Notes: a model not told the origin generated them from the sequence alone. A DNA stretch of 64,000 nt from Streptococcus vestibularis (GCA_010604095.1 JAABLG010000004.1:141334-205333), one strand, 5' to 3'. Shown: positions 39,995 to 49,431, counted from the first letter of the stretch. Numbers and translations: made by a program.

Positions 39995-42400
39995 ATGCAA
40001 CTTGAAAATTTAACTCCAGAACAATTTATTCGTGACTTTAAAGACACACTCCACCAAGAACAACTCATCAAGGTTGCCAAAGCAACACCAACTGAAATTT
40101 TTACAGCCTTGGCTGGTTTGATTCGTAAGTATTACACGAACACATGGATTACACGTAATCATGAACTTTCAGAAAAACAAGAAAAGATTGCTTACTACTT
40201 CTCAATTGAGTTTCTTCCAGGTCGTATGTTGGAAACTAACCTTCTTAACCTTGGTATTCTTGATGTTGTTAAAGAAGGTTTTGCGGAACTTGACATTGAC
40301 TTCCGTGAAGTTGTAGAAGCAGAGCATGACATGGCTCTTGGTAATGGTGGTCTTGGTCGTTTGGCAGCTGCTTTCATGGATTCACTTGCGACTACTGGTT
40401 ACCCAGGTTTCGGTAATGGTCTTCGTTACCGTTATGGACTCTTTAAACAACGTATCGTTGATGGTTACCAAGTGGAACTGCCAGATGGTTGGTTTGGTTC
40501 AACAGGAAATGTTTGGGAAACTCGTAAAGACCATGATATTGTAAATGTTAAACTTTATGGTGATGTTTACCTTGAAGCTAACGAAGAAGGCCGTATTGTT
40601 CCAACTTATAAGAACGCTCAAGTTCTTCGTGCTGTTCCTTACGATGTGCCACAAATTGGTTTCCAAAACGACGTCATTAACAACCTTCGTCTTTGGGATG
40701 TTGAAATTCCTGAAGAATACGAATTGGACTACAGAACATTGGAAGATCGCCGTCGTGTGAAAAATATCACAGCTATTCTTTATCCAGATGATTCAACTGT
40801 CGAAGGAAAAGAATTGCGTTTGGTTCAAGAGTACTTCATGACAAGTGCAGGTCTCCAAACAATCATTAAATCTTATCTCAAGATGGGCTTGCCATTGAAA
40901 GATATCCATAAAAAAGTCTCTGTCCATATCAATGATACTCACCCAGCGGTTGCGCCAGCTGAATTTATGCGTCTCCTTCTTGACGAATACGGACTTTCAT
41001 GGATTGATGCTTGGAATGCCACTGTTAAGACCATGAGTTACACTAACCACACTATTCTTCAAGAAGCCCTTGAAAAATGGGATCAAGAACTCTTCAAACG
41101 TGTTCTTCCACGTGTTTACCAAATTATTTTGGAAATCGATAACCGTTATGTAGCTGAAATGGCTGGACGTGGTGTTGCTGCGGATGTTATCGAACGCACA
41201 CGTATTGTGAAAGACAACCAAGTGCACATGGCTAACCTTTCAATCATTGGTGGTCACTCAGTCAACGGGGTTGCTAAACTTCACACAGAGCTTCTTAAAG
41301 AAGATACTCTCCACGATTTCTATACTATTTATCCTGAAAAATTCAATAACAAGACTAATGGTATTGTTCAACGTCGTTGGACACAAATTGCAGCACCAGA
41401 ACTTTCTGCAGCTATTGATGATGTGATTGGTAACGGTTGGCGTAAAGACATCCATGAGCTTGAAAATCTGACAACTTACTTGGATGATAAAGCAGTCTTG
41501 AACCAATTCTATCAAGTTAAGACAGCAGCTAAACAACGTTTGGCAGACTACATCAAGGAAAGTACAGGCATTGAAGTATCTACAGATGCTATCTTCGACG
41601 TTCAAGTTAAACGTCTTCACGCTTACAAACGTCAATTGCTTAATCTCCTTCACATTATCAAACTTTACTGGGATCTTAAAGATAATCCAGATAAAGACAT
41701 GGTACCACGTGTCTTCATCTTTGGTGCTAAAGCTGCTCCTGGATATCACTTCGCTAAATCAGTTATCAAACTTATCAATGAAGTGGCTAACCTTGTCAAT
41801 AATGATGAAAGCCTCCAAGGCAAACTTAAGGTTGTTTTCCTTGAAAACTACCGTGTAAGCTTGGCTGAAATTATTATCCCAGCAGCTGATGTCTCTGAAC
41901 AAATCTCATTGGCTTCTAAAGAAGCATCTGGTACATCAAACATGAAATTCATGATGACCGGTGCCATTACTTTGGCAACACTTGACGGTGCCAACATTGA
42001 AATCAAAGACGAAGTTGGTGATGAAAATGTTGTCATCTTCGGTATGAACAAAGACGAAGTTTACGAACACTATGCTCGTCACGATTATTATTCTCGTGCA
42101 GTTTATGAAAATAACCCTGTGATTCGTCGTGTTGTTGATACTTTTGTCAATGGTACTATTCCAAATGCTCAATCAGAAGGTACTGAAATCTATGAAGCGC
42201 TTATCACACATAACGATGAGTACTTCCTCTTGGAAGACTTCGCAGCTTATGTAGAAGCTCAAGAGAAAATCGATGCGCTTTATCGTGACCATGACAAGTG
42301 GGCACGCATGAGCTTGGCTAATATTGCTAAATCTCATAAATTTACTTCTGATGATACTATCACAGAATACGCTAAAGAAATTTGGGAATTGAAAAAATAA
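39995..42400 (+). CDS. glgP: glycogen/starch phosphorylase
   Basis: An 801-residue PLP-dependent GT35 enzyme releasing glucose-1-phosphate from glycogen ends. Typical parts: YFSIEFLPGRML, the ALGNGGLGRLAAAFMDSLAT block near residues 110-130, and the PLP site EASGTSNMKFMMTGA with the Lys near 650. The C-terminal ends WELKK. It follows the synthesis operon but has its own promoter and long leader, so storage and breakdown can be controlled separately. Confidence 0.95.
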   Translation: MQLENLTPEQFIRDFKDTLHQEQLIKVAKATPTEIFTALAGLIRKYYTNTWITRNHELSEKQEKIAYYFSIEFLPGRMLETNLLNLGILDVVKEGFAELDIDFREVVEAEHDMALGNGGLGRLAAAFMDSLATTGYPGFGNGLRYRYGLFKQRIVDGYQVELPDGWFGSTGNVWETRKDHDIVNVKLYGDVYLEANEEGRIVPTYKNAQVLRAVPYDVPQIGFQNDVINNLRLWDVEIPEEYELDYRTLEDRRRVKNITAILYPDDSTVEGKELRLVQEYFMTSAGLQTIIKSYLKMGLPLKDIHKKVSVHINDTHPAVAPAEFMRLLLDEYGLSWIDAWNATVKTMSYTNHTILQEALEKWDQELFKRVLPRVYQIILEIDNRYVAEMAGRGVAADVIERTRIVKDNQVHMANLSIIGGHSVNGVAKLHTELLKEDTLHDFYTIYPEKFNNKTNGIVQRRWTQIAAPELSAAIDDVIGNGWRKDIHELENLTTYLDDKAVLNQFYQVKTAAKQRLADYIKESTGIEVSTDAIFDVQVKRLHAYKRQLLNLLHIIKLYWDLKDNPDKDMVPRVFIFGAKAAPGYHFAKSVIKLINEVANLVNNDESLQGKLKVVFLENYRVSLAEIIIPAADVSEQISLASKEASGTSNMKFMMTGAITLATLDGANIEIKDEVGDENVVIFGMNKDEVYEHYARHDYYSRAVYENNPVIRRVVDTFVNGTIPNAQSEGTEIYEALITHNDEYFLLEDFAAYVEAQEKIDALYRDHDKWARMSLANIAKSHKFTSDDTITEYAKEIWELKK

Positions 42401-42417
42401 GCGAAAGCTAATACATC

Positions 42418-42452
42418 AAAAAAACAACGGCTAGAAATGGTCGTTGTTTTTG
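42418..42452. terminator. bidirectional terminator between glgP and abiE
   Basis: AAAACAACG (42421-42429) pairs with CGTTGTTTT (42442-42450), with A-runs before and T-runs after, serving both convergent units. Confidence 0.82.
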
Positions 42453-42548
42453 ATTGCAGACAAAGTCTCAATATATGTAGGTTTCTAGGTTTCATTCTGA
42501 AAAAATAACTTTGTATATATTGTGAATAAAACCAATCAAATGACTTTA

Positions 42549-43391
42549 TCAGTCCCTACTAAAAGGAAGCTGAGTTAACAACATGATTATTTCATCAAGA
42601 ACTTCTTTAAATGAGATGCCATTAGTATAACTGTATTTTCTTGCGTAGTTTTGCCATTGTTGGTTTTGGGTTTCATCATTTTTAAATGATTTAAGAAGTT
42701 CAATATTTTTATTGTAATCAAATGTGGTACCACGAAATGCAAATGTTCTTTTTATGGCTAATTGGAGCTGTAAGGTGTCAATTTCTTCCCTCTTCAATTT
42801 TGAAAGAATATAAATGTCATAAAAGTCTTTGCTACGGCTATTCAAAAAGTTTCTAGAGTATATCGTTTGTAGCTTTTCAGCAATAATGGTTTCAATGGGA
42901 TAAGCAATGATTGGGAAGTGGTCATCTTCAAAAAGAGATTTATAGTCGTAATGAATAGGGTGTGGCGTTACAATATCCCCTGTTGCGATATCTAAATGAA
43001 CCATTTGTTTGATGTTTTCTAGCTGGCAAAGAATGCTGGCCCGGTACCCACTGTAAAGGTCACTTTCTTTAATAGAAACTATAGATTGGAGCGTAAAGTT
43101 GATACCCTCTATTGGAATCGCAAGAATATCCTTGAGTTGCTTCTCAACATTTTCAAATGATAGTGTGATGTTCTGGAATAGAAAGTCAATATCGACAGTA
43201 CTACGTGATTCAACGCCAATGACATTCGAGAGAAGAAAGCCTCCTTTAAAGATATAGTTTCTTGAGTATGAACTCTGGCTTAACTTTTTTAAAATCATTT
43301 CAAGAAAATAATAGGTCATCACGGAGTTAAAGGTTAAGCCAGTTTGCTTAGAGATTTTGTGGCAGAGTAGGGTTAATGTTGCTTTGTTCAC
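42549..43391 (-). CDS. abiEii: AbiEii/AbiGii-family nucleotidyltransferase toxin
   Basis: A 280-residue putative toxin of a type IV toxin-antitoxin/phage abortive infection system. The nucleotidyltransferase signature FKGGFLLSNVIG...SRSTVDIDFLF lies at about residues 45-75, with the conserved D-x-D, and the later region SRSKDFYDIYIL matches the family KxxD block. Family members modify tRNA ends or other targets; the target here is unknown. The start is GTG within GTGA, overlapping the abiEi stop by 4 bases. It lies between core genes in the opposite strand, so it was probably acquired. Confidence 0.88.
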   Translation of the reverse strand: MNKATLTLLCHKISKQTGLTFNSVMTYYFLEMILKKLSQSSYSRNYIFKGGFLLSNVIGVESRSTVDIDFLFQNITLSFENVEKQLKDILAIPIEGINFTLQSIVSIKESDLYSGYRASILCQLENIKQMVHLDIATGDIVTPHPIHYDYKSLFEDDHFPIIAYPIETIIAEKLQTIYSRNFLNSRSKDFYDIYILSKLKREEIDTLQLQLAIKRTFAFRGTTFDYNKNIELLKSFKNDETQNQQWQNYARKYSYTNGISFKEVLDEIIMLLTQLPFSRD

Positions 43392-43978
43392 ATAAGAACC
43401 TCCAGAGTTTGCTTGATATCTTTTATGGCCTGCATTTTAGTAGCATAGTCATAAAGTTTACCTATATTCTTATTCGGATTTTTAGCAAAACTCTGAAGTG
43501 TTTTCACAAAAAGTTCTGTATCAATGTGATTTCGGTTAATAATTAAATCGCAAATAGTTCGCTCTAGGTCATAAGCCTGAACGTAGTTTCCCATTGGAGT
43601 TTTAATGCGTGTGACTCCAATCTCGATAAAATTCTTAGTTGTCGTATGGATTAGGAGATTGGAAGGTGGGGTGTTAAAGCGATAACCTCTAGGTACAGTT
43701 ACCTCAAAATATTGAGGAATCTCGTCAGTAACGCCTAATAGATATAATGCAGATGTGTAAGAGTAGATAGCCTTTGAAAATCTATATTGAAAAAAGTAAT
43801 AGTCGTCATAGTCCCCGTTAGCATCTAGATAAATTCCTTTTTCAACTCGAAAAATAGTTCCTTCCTGTTCTAACCTAGTTAGATAGACAGTGGGTATGCC
43901 AAGAGTTTTACAGTCTTTATAAGTAATGATGCCATTATGATGTGCAAGATGGTGCAGCATTCTTTCTTTATTTGACAT
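43388..43978 (-). CDS. abiEi: AbiEi-type antitoxin / autoregulator
   Basis: A 196-residue protein with an N-terminal winged helix (HHNGIITYKDCKTLGIPTVYLTRLEQEG, written here in parts: GIITYKDCKTLGIP then VYLTRLEQEG) and the AbiEi C-terminal domain (TSALYLLGVTDEIP, YDLERTICDLI). In the family it counters AbiEii and represses the operon by binding inverted repeats in the promoter. The frame opens 11 codons earlier, but AAAGGGGGG lies just before the ATG at 43978. The near-symmetric repeat at 43993-44041 fits autoregulation. Confidence 0.85.
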   Translation of the reverse strand: MSNKERMLHHLAHHNGIITYKDCKTLGIPTVYLTRLEQEGTIFRVEKGIYLDANGDYDDYYFFQYRFSKAIYSYTSALYLLGVTDEIPQYFEVTVPRGYRFNTPPSNLLIHTTTKNFIEIGVTRIKTPMGNYVQAYDLERTICDLIINRNHIDTELFVKTLQSFAKNPNKNIGKLYDYATKMQAIKDIKQTLEVLM

Positions 43979-43992
43979 ACCATCCCCCCTTT

Positions 43993-44041
43993 TGTTGCGT
44001 TTATACATCAATTTTATCTTTTTTGTAGTGTAGACGCAACA
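43993..44041 (-). promoter_or_regulatory. abiE promoter with flanking inverted repeat (likely AbiEi operator)
   Basis: On the minus strand TTGCGT (44039-44034), 17 bases, TAAAAT (44016-44011) form a promoter. Arms TGTTGCGT (43993-44000) and ACGCAACA (44034-44041) are perfect 8-bp inverted repeats, extending to about 14 bp with two mismatches. One arm covers the -35, the other lies downstream of the start. Confidence 0.7.
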
Positions 44042-44101
44042 TTTTTCGATGCTAGCTGTTTCTGAAGTCTTCGGAATCTTTTAGTCATCCTTACTTGAAG
44101 T

Positions 44102-44129
44102 TTGCAACTGTTCGCTAAGATGATATAAT
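44102..44129 (+). promoter_or_regulatory. promoter of the GNAT gene
   Basis: TTGCAA (44102-44107), 16 bases, TATAAT (44124-44129). The palindrome CCTATAGATATAGG (44132-44145) lies at the start site. Confidence 0.72.
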
Positions 44130-44167
44130 GGCCTATAGATATAGGCATCAGAAAAGGGGGAAATGTT

Positions 44168-44728
44168 ATGGCTTTACGTAGCCAATTAATTACCAAGGAG
44201 TTTCCAGATTTAGATAGGGTGGAGCGTTTGAATAATGAGGCCTTTCCAGAGGAAGAACGTATTCCATTGAGTGAGTTCTTACAACTGGATGGTCGTGAGG
44301 ATTATCATTTCTTTGCCTTTTATGACGAAGATGATTTTATTGGCTTTGCCTCAGTTCTCTATAATGCTAAGGTTTTTTATGTTAGCTTTTTTGCTATTGT
44401 TCCTCAAATGAGGAGTCATGGCTATGGTAGTGAAATCATTGATAAATTAGTGGAGTTTTATGGGCCAACACGATCCATGGTTTTAGAGGTGGAGCGTTTG
44501 GATGAGCCTAATGATAATCCAGAGCAACGTGCGGATCGTTGGGATTTCTACAAGCGTAATGGTTTCAAGACGTCAAATGCCTTTCTGGAATATGAGGGCT
44601 TGAGTTTTGAGATTCTCTATCGTGGAGATCACTTTGATGAAGAAGCTTACAGAGAGATTTTCCAAAAACTTCAGGAAAATGCTTATTTTGACTTTAAGAT
44701 TAAACATCGTCACTTGAGTGATTTATAA
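44168..44728 (+). CDS. GNAT-family N-acetyltransferase
   Basis: A 186-residue acetyl-CoA-dependent acyltransferase. The GNAT core is visible: FFAFYDEDDFIGFASVLYN as strands, VSFFAIVPQMRSHGYGSEIIDKLVEF with the acetyl-CoA loop near residues 78-102, and RADRWDFYKRNGFKTSN at the end of the fold. Substrate unknown. GGGGGAAA precedes the ATG. It has its own promoter and terminator. Confidence 0.85.
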   Translation: MALRSQLITKEFPDLDRVERLNNEAFPEEERIPLSEFLQLDGREDYHFFAFYDEDDFIGFASVLYNAKVFYVSFFAIVPQMRSHGYGSEIIDKLVEFYGPTRSMVLEVERLDEPNDNPEQRADRWDFYKRNGFKTSNAFLEYEGLSFEILYRGDHFDEEAYREIFQKLQENAYFDFKIKHRHLSDL

Positions 44729-44735
44729 GGCAGGG

Positions 44736-44762
44736 AAGCAGGTTAGATACGACCTGCTTTTC
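44736..44762 (+). terminator. terminator after the GNAT gene
   Basis: AAGCAGGT (44736-44743), loop TAGATACG, ACCTGCTT (44752-44759), then T. Confidence 0.85.
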
Positions 44763-44794
44763 ATCTATTTTCAGGATAATTTGCTGTCCTATGA

Positions 44795-44800
44795 TATAAT
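44795..44800 (+). promoter_or_regulatory. -10 element just upstream of the gene at 44810
   Basis: TATAAT ends 9 bases before the ATG, so the 5' UTR would be only a few nucleotides. The GGAAG between them would be mostly outside the transcript. Confidence 0.6.
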
Positions 44801-44809
44801 GGAAGTACT

Positions 44810-46354
44810 ATGAAGAAAGCAATTTTACAGTATTTGGCAAGTGCCTTGACTGTAATCCTTATACTTGGTCTTGTGGTTTTCGACCGTCGTCGAAATCAAT
44901 ATCTGGTCAAGAGGGTCAAAGACCCAGAAATTTCCTACATTTATCAGGCTTCTTTGGAAAATTTAGACAGACTGGCTCTGAGTCAGGCTGGGGTCATCCA
45001 ATCTTATCAAATTAATCCGATGTCGGTGCGTAAGGAGGGTGGAGAGATTCGTCTATCCCTCCATATCAATCATTCCTATGATAAACAGGTCAATCTTGTC
45101 CTAAAGTCGGATGCTTATGGTGATTTGTCAGTAGTTCAAGCGACGCCGTCGGATGCTCTGAAGCTAGCCTTGACAGATGAGGCCTATCAGAAACGCTTGG
45201 CTGTGATTTCGCAAAAAGCCGATGCGATTATAGCCCGTGACCACTGGGATCAGGCGATTAAGCCGGCCTATGTGGCTCAGGTAAGAAGTAAAATGAAAAA
45301 GACTTCTCTGAACCACTTTGACAACATCTTGAATGACATTGATCAAGAAAGTAAGGAAGTTGGTTCTGATACTTATGCAGCCTTTTTTCAAGCTTCTCAA
45401 TTACCTAACCATGACAAGCTTAATTTGGTTATGAACCATATGCAGGTTTATGTGGATAAGTACCAGTTTCTCCAACTTGGGAAGTCGGGTTATAAATTTT
45501 CCAAACAACTTGAGCCAACCAGTCCTTTTTATAGCTACTTCCGTGAAGCTATCATGGAAACCTATCAGACAGATCAGGGCTTGGGTGTGGATGAGTTAGG
45601 CATCAAGCTCCATCTATTCAGATCTTGGATTGATAAGCAGTCTATGGACTATGTTAGGACCAACTACAAGGGCAAGACGGATTTGGATAAGCTTTTGGCC
45701 TATAGCAAGGACAAGAAGATTAATCTGGATTACACCACAGGTGCTTCCTTCCATAATCGAACTTTAGGTGATTTCACCTATCCGCATAATATGAAAATTC
45801 AGTTGCCTCAGACCAGCATTATGGGGCCCTACGGTGTTAGTAATGCCCGTTTTATTGAATTCATTGTCAATATGGATACAGGAAAATTTGTATCCGAATG
45901 GAATGTTTACAAGAAAAAGAAAGATGGTAGCATCGACTCTAATCCTAAGCATTATAAGATAGAGGATGGGGCTGATATTGCCGATACAGACTCGGCTAAC
46001 TATGGTCTGTCTAAGGGCCTCAATGCCGATTTACCGGCTTACCTCAATAACAGCCACACCTATCTGGATGTTCATCATCCTGCTGATAATGCCATCAGAC
46101 GGAAAATGGTTAAGAAGTGGAAAAATCCGAGGAATGTGCTAAACGGTGGAAACTATACCGATATTGTTAAAAAAGGAGGCTTGAAAGATCTTGAAACATG
46201 GAGACACGTTAAAGCTGAAGACCGCCTTCAGGTCTACAATGCCTATCTGGATCATATTCGTTCTACTTTTGTGCTTGATGGTTTTGACAGCTTTTACCAA
46301 GAAACCTATAAGTTCCAAGGTCAAGGAGGAAGCCAAGCAAACGGAAACCCTTGA
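44810..46354 (+). CDS. uncharacterised membrane-anchored protein, N-terminal part of a split gene
   Basis: A 514-codon frame starting MKKAILQYLASALTVILILG, one membrane anchor (residues 5-23), followed by a hydrophilic, probably extracellular region. Some stretches (FIEFIVNMDTGKFVSEWNVYK; WIDKQSMDYVRTNYKGKTD, each given in part) recall the streptococcal DUF3114 group, but this is recollection, not a search. The last 40 or so codons overlap a second frame at 46191. Codon use is typical in this frame up to about 46300 and then shifts to the other frame, ending here in an odd Gly/Gln/Asn tail. This suggests a +1 frameshift in a single longer gene. Confidence 0.6.
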   Translation: MKKAILQYLASALTVILILGLVVFDRRRNQYLVKRVKDPEISYIYQASLENLDRLALSQAGVIQSYQINPMSVRKEGGEIRLSLHINHSYDKQVNLVLKSDAYGDLSVVQATPSDALKLALTDEAYQKRLAVISQKADAIIARDHWDQAIKPAYVAQVRSKMKKTSLNHFDNILNDIDQESKEVGSDTYAAFFQASQLPNHDKLNLVMNHMQVYVDKYQFLQLGKSGYKFSKQLEPTSPFYSYFREAIMETYQTDQGLGVDELGIKLHLFRSWIDKQSMDYVRTNYKGKTDLDKLLAYSKDKKINLDYTTGASFHNRTLGDFTYPHNMKIQLPQTSIMGPYGVSNARFIEFIVNMDTGKFVSEWNVYKKKKDGSIDSNPKHYKIEDGADIADTDSANYGLSKGLNADLPAYLNNSHTYLDVHHPADNAIRRKMVKKWKNPRNVLNGGNYTDIVKKGGLKDLETWRHVKAEDRLQVYNAYLDHIRSTFVLDGFDSFYQETYKFQGQGGSQANGNP

Positions 46355-46916
46355 TAAGGTTCTCGTATCTAAAAATTTCTATCGGGTCAGAGATGCCTAC
46401 GCCATCAAACTTTATGGACAGGATGAGGGAATGTCCTTTGATGTTGCTAATCAAAGACTCTTTGGATCAAACATTGCCATTAAGGATGGTATCTTGTATG
46501 GGTCTAGTCTTGGTGATTTGACGATTGAGGATTATTTTCAAGGGGAGTTGTCCTACCTCTTAGGGGCGACTCAAAAGCTCCCTGTGGATAAGGCTCGCAT
46601 TAAAGCCGACCACTATACCCAGGACATCCGCTTGAATCGGGTTTGGTCTGATCTTAAGGATCAAGAAACCTCTAACAGTATTATTTCGCAGTTTCAGGAC
46701 AAGACTTTGCTCAAGTTGCGCATTAGTTATAACAAGGATTTCCTTCCAACTAAGATTCAAGGCTTTTACAATAGTCAAAAGCTTAACGGCTGGCAGGACT
46801 TATTTTACATTGACTATCCCTATGCCAATCAGGTGGCCTTTGAACAGGCTCAAGACGTCTATATTCAAAATATTCAGTACTTGGAAGCTCACCCCAAAGA
46901 GGAGACAGGTGACTAG
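46191..46916 (+). CDS. downstream frame of the split gene (or a coupled second gene)
   Basis: A frame open from TTG 46191 to 46916, about 241 codons. From about 46310 it reads as normal streptococcal coding sequence (VKEEAKQTETLDKVLVSKNF, RVRDAYAIKLYGQDEG), so it most likely continues the protein begun at 44810 after a frameshift. Against this, AAAGGAGG lies 12 bases before TTG 46191, and the first 40 codons would encode a membrane helix (IWIIFVLLLCLMVLTAF), which would allow a separate coupled membrane protein. No family was recognised. A bidirectional hairpin follows. Confidence 0.5.
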   Translation: MKHGDTLKLKTAFRSTMPIWIIFVLLLCLMVLTAFTKKPISSKVKEEAKQTETLDKVLVSKNFYRVRDAYAIKLYGQDEGMSFDVANQRLFGSNIAIKDGILYGSSLGDLTIEDYFQGELSYLLGATQKLPVDKARIKADHYTQDIRLNRVWSDLKDQETSNSIISQFQDKTLLKLRISYNKDFLPTKIQGFYNSQKLNGWQDLFYIDYPYANQVAFEQAQDVYIQNIQYLEAHPKEETGD

Positions 46917-46929
46917 TACTTGCATAGAA

Positions 46930-46966
46930 AAAGCGCCTTTATCACATGTTGATAAAGGTGCTTTGC
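46930..46966. terminator. bidirectional terminator before gshAB
   Basis: AAGCGCCTTTATCA pairs with TGATAAAGGTGCTT around CATGT (one G-U pair), with A-run before and T-rich tail after. Confidence 0.85.
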
Positions 46967-46977
46967 TTTATGACAGT

Positions 46978-49254
46978 TTAGTTTTGATGTTTAAGGGCTA
47001 CTAATTCTGGGAAAAGCTTGTCCAGGATTTTTGGAGTGATAGCTTGACCCGGTCCTTCGGCACAGTAGGTGTGCATATACATGGAAGGGTTAAAGTTAAG
47101 CTCAATGCAGGTGCAATGCGGATTTTCCTTGATGGCAATTTGCGTTTCATCTGGAATTATCAGGTCAACCCCACAAGCCCAGGCTCCCATGCTAGTTGCC
47201 ATGGCTGCGGCCAATTCTTGGTAAGAGGAATCCATAATCTCAGTGACATCAATAGAGTCGCCACCTGTAGAGATGTTAGAGTTACGGCGTAGGTTAACCT
47301 TTTTCCCATCAGGAAGGACATCGTCAGGTGTGTAGCCTTGTTGGGCCAACATTAGTTGTTCGATGTCTCCTAAGGCAATAATTTCAAGCGGTGAGCGGTG
47401 GTCGTGGCCACGCAATGGATTGGCATTTTTCTGAGCAACCAATTCACGGATAGTGTGTTTGCCATCCCCAACGACATTTGCAGCAACACGAAGGAGGACA
47501 GCCTCACAATGCCCGTCCAAGATGAAGAAACGGTATTCAGTACCCGGTATAAATTCTTCAACCAGGACTGCGGTATCTTCTGCGAAGGCAATTTCAAGGG
47601 CTTTTTGATAGTTTTCAAGACTGGCAGGTTCTTGGAAAATGGAGATTCCCAAACCAAAGTTGGTTGATTTTGGTTTGACCACGATTTGTTTGTTCTTGAT
47701 TAGAGGGTAATAGGCAAGTCCTTGCTCAAGGCTGGTAAATTCGTCACCAGTAGGAACTGGAAAGCCAGCATCTGCCAGAATCTTCTTAGTCACAGTTTTA
47801 TTGGCCATGGCAAGAGGGACCACGTAGTTGTCTTTTGAAGTCATATTACCGTTCTTGACGTATTCGACATGGTCTTTGTGCCAGAGTTTGAGGAATTGGT
47901 CCTGTTCATCCAAAATGTCGAAATTGATTCCCTTTTGGATAGCATCAAAAAGCAACATCTGTGTAGAGAGCTCCATCTCTTCGTAGCCCTTGAGGGCATA
48001 ATGAGCGGTCCAATCATAGTCCTGATAGGCCAGCGCCTTGTTCAAGGCAAAGTCGGCTAGGGACTTGTCTTTGATATAAGGTAAGAGTTGCGCAGAGAGC
48101 GTCTGTTTTGGATCCGCAAAGGTTGCCTTGACTTGCTTAACCAAATCTTGATGATAGTCACCAAGTCCAAAGTGTTGAACCAATTGGTCTAGGGCTTTAA
48201 TAATATCCTTAGTTTCGGCCATAGCTTGATCAGGTAGTGGTTCTAGCGGATGAGAAAGAGCAATTTTCTCATTTAGTGCGTGACCTTGAGCTAGAACTTG
48301 ATCGACATTTTCAGGGCTATCAAGCCAAAGGAAGGCTAAAATGAGCAAGTGTACAGTGTCCATAGTAGTCTGGCTAATACCGATACGCTCAAAGGGATTG
48401 AGGTCGAAGTTACGGAATTCCAGATAGGTAATTCCCTTGTCCAGGAAGGAACGATTAGCCTTTTGGCCACGGAAACGAACAGCTGAATAAAATTCCTTCT
48501 CGGCAATCAAATCACCATTGGCAATATAGGTTTCGATATCGGAGACGTAGTCTTCAAGATTATCAAAGGATACTTGAATTTCTTCCTTATTGACATAGCC
48601 GTGGTCACTGTTACGGAAGGAACGCACAGGTTCTGGAACTTCTTGGTCGAAGAAGCCTTGCTCAGCAATAGGTGCAGCCCCAAAGAGATAGGTAATCACC
48701 CAACGGTAGCGCAAGTAGTTTTGAGCCAACTTAAGATAGAGGGCATTCTTGAAGGCAATCATATCGGTCTGATTACTTTCTTGGAACAGGGCCTCAACCA
48801 AATCTTTACCCAGTTCCATATTATAGTGGATACCTGAGATAGCTTGTAGTTTAGTTCCGTATTTTTCAGCCAAGTAGTTACGATAATGGCGTTCGAATTC
48901 ATTTTCCAGTTGGGCAACTTGAATCTCTTCGGCTTTGATGCGAGGTGGCATAGAGAGGGGCCAGAGAACCTCGTCTTGAGAAATCGAACGTCCGGTCACA
49001 TCGGTAATAGCTCCTAGAAGACGACGAGCCTCAGTGGTGGATTTGGCAACTGGCGTAATGAGCTCCATCTGAAACTCACAAAAGTCAGTCTGAATATAGG
49101 GGTGGAAACTACGAGCTCCCAGACAGGATGGGTGAGGCGTATGCGCCAGCTGTCCTTGCCTATCGACACGCAGACTCTCACGCTCGATTCCAAAGTTCGC
49201 TTGGAGAATGGGGCTGGTAGACTCCAGTTTTTGAAGCAGTTGGTTTATAGTCAT
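46978..49254 (-). CDS. gshAB: bifunctional glutamate-cysteine ligase/glutathione synthetase
   Basis: A 758-residue fusion enzyme making glutathione in two steps. Residues 1-480 are a GshA-type glutamate-cysteine ligase (NFGIERESLRVDRQGQLA near 20-37, IQTDFCEFQMELITP near 54-68). Residues 490-758 are an ATP-grasp domain (VVKPKSTNFGLGISIF, VLVEEFIPGTEYRFFILDG, and CIELNFNPSMYMHTY near the end). Length is that of GshF of S. thermophilus and S. agalactiae. The start ATG has AAAAGGTGA upstream and a TATAAT on the minus strand at 49295-49290. Single-gene unit. Confidence 0.95.
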   Translation of the reverse strand: MTINQLLQKLESTSPILQANFGIERESLRVDRQGQLAHTPHPSCLGARSFHPYIQTDFCEFQMELITPVAKSTTEARRLLGAITDVTGRSISQDEVLWPLSMPPRIKAEEIQVAQLENEFERHYRNYLAEKYGTKLQAISGIHYNMELGKDLVEALFQESNQTDMIAFKNALYLKLAQNYLRYRWVITYLFGAAPIAEQGFFDQEVPEPVRSFRNSDHGYVNKEEIQVSFDNLEDYVSDIETYIANGDLIAEKEFYSAVRFRGQKANRSFLDKGITYLEFRNFDLNPFERIGISQTTMDTVHLLILAFLWLDSPENVDQVLAQGHALNEKIALSHPLEPLPDQAMAETKDIIKALDQLVQHFGLGDYHQDLVKQVKATFADPKQTLSAQLLPYIKDKSLADFALNKALAYQDYDWTAHYALKGYEEMELSTQMLLFDAIQKGINFDILDEQDQFLKLWHKDHVEYVKNGNMTSKDNYVVPLAMANKTVTKKILADAGFPVPTGDEFTSLEQGLAYYPLIKNKQIVVKPKSTNFGLGISIFQEPASLENYQKALEIAFAEDTAVLVEEFIPGTEYRFFILDGHCEAVLLRVAANVVGDGKHTIRELVAQKNANPLRGHDHRSPLEIIALGDIEQLMLAQQGYTPDDVLPDGKKVNLRRNSNISTGGDSIDVTEIMDSSYQELAAAMATSMGAWACGVDLIIPDETQIAIKENPHCTCIELNFNPSMYMHTYCAEGPGQAITPKILDKLFPELVALKHQN

Positions 49255-49431
49255 AGAATCACCTTTTCATCTAATGTTAGTGATAGTCTATTATAAATAG
49301 GAGAATAAAACAACTTTCCGCTACGGTTAAGGGGAATTTCCGAATGTTGTAGATAAGTTTGTGAAAAATGAACAGATTATGGGCAGAATAATGAGGAAAT
49401 CAGAACAAATCCTAGTCATATAGCATTTTAC

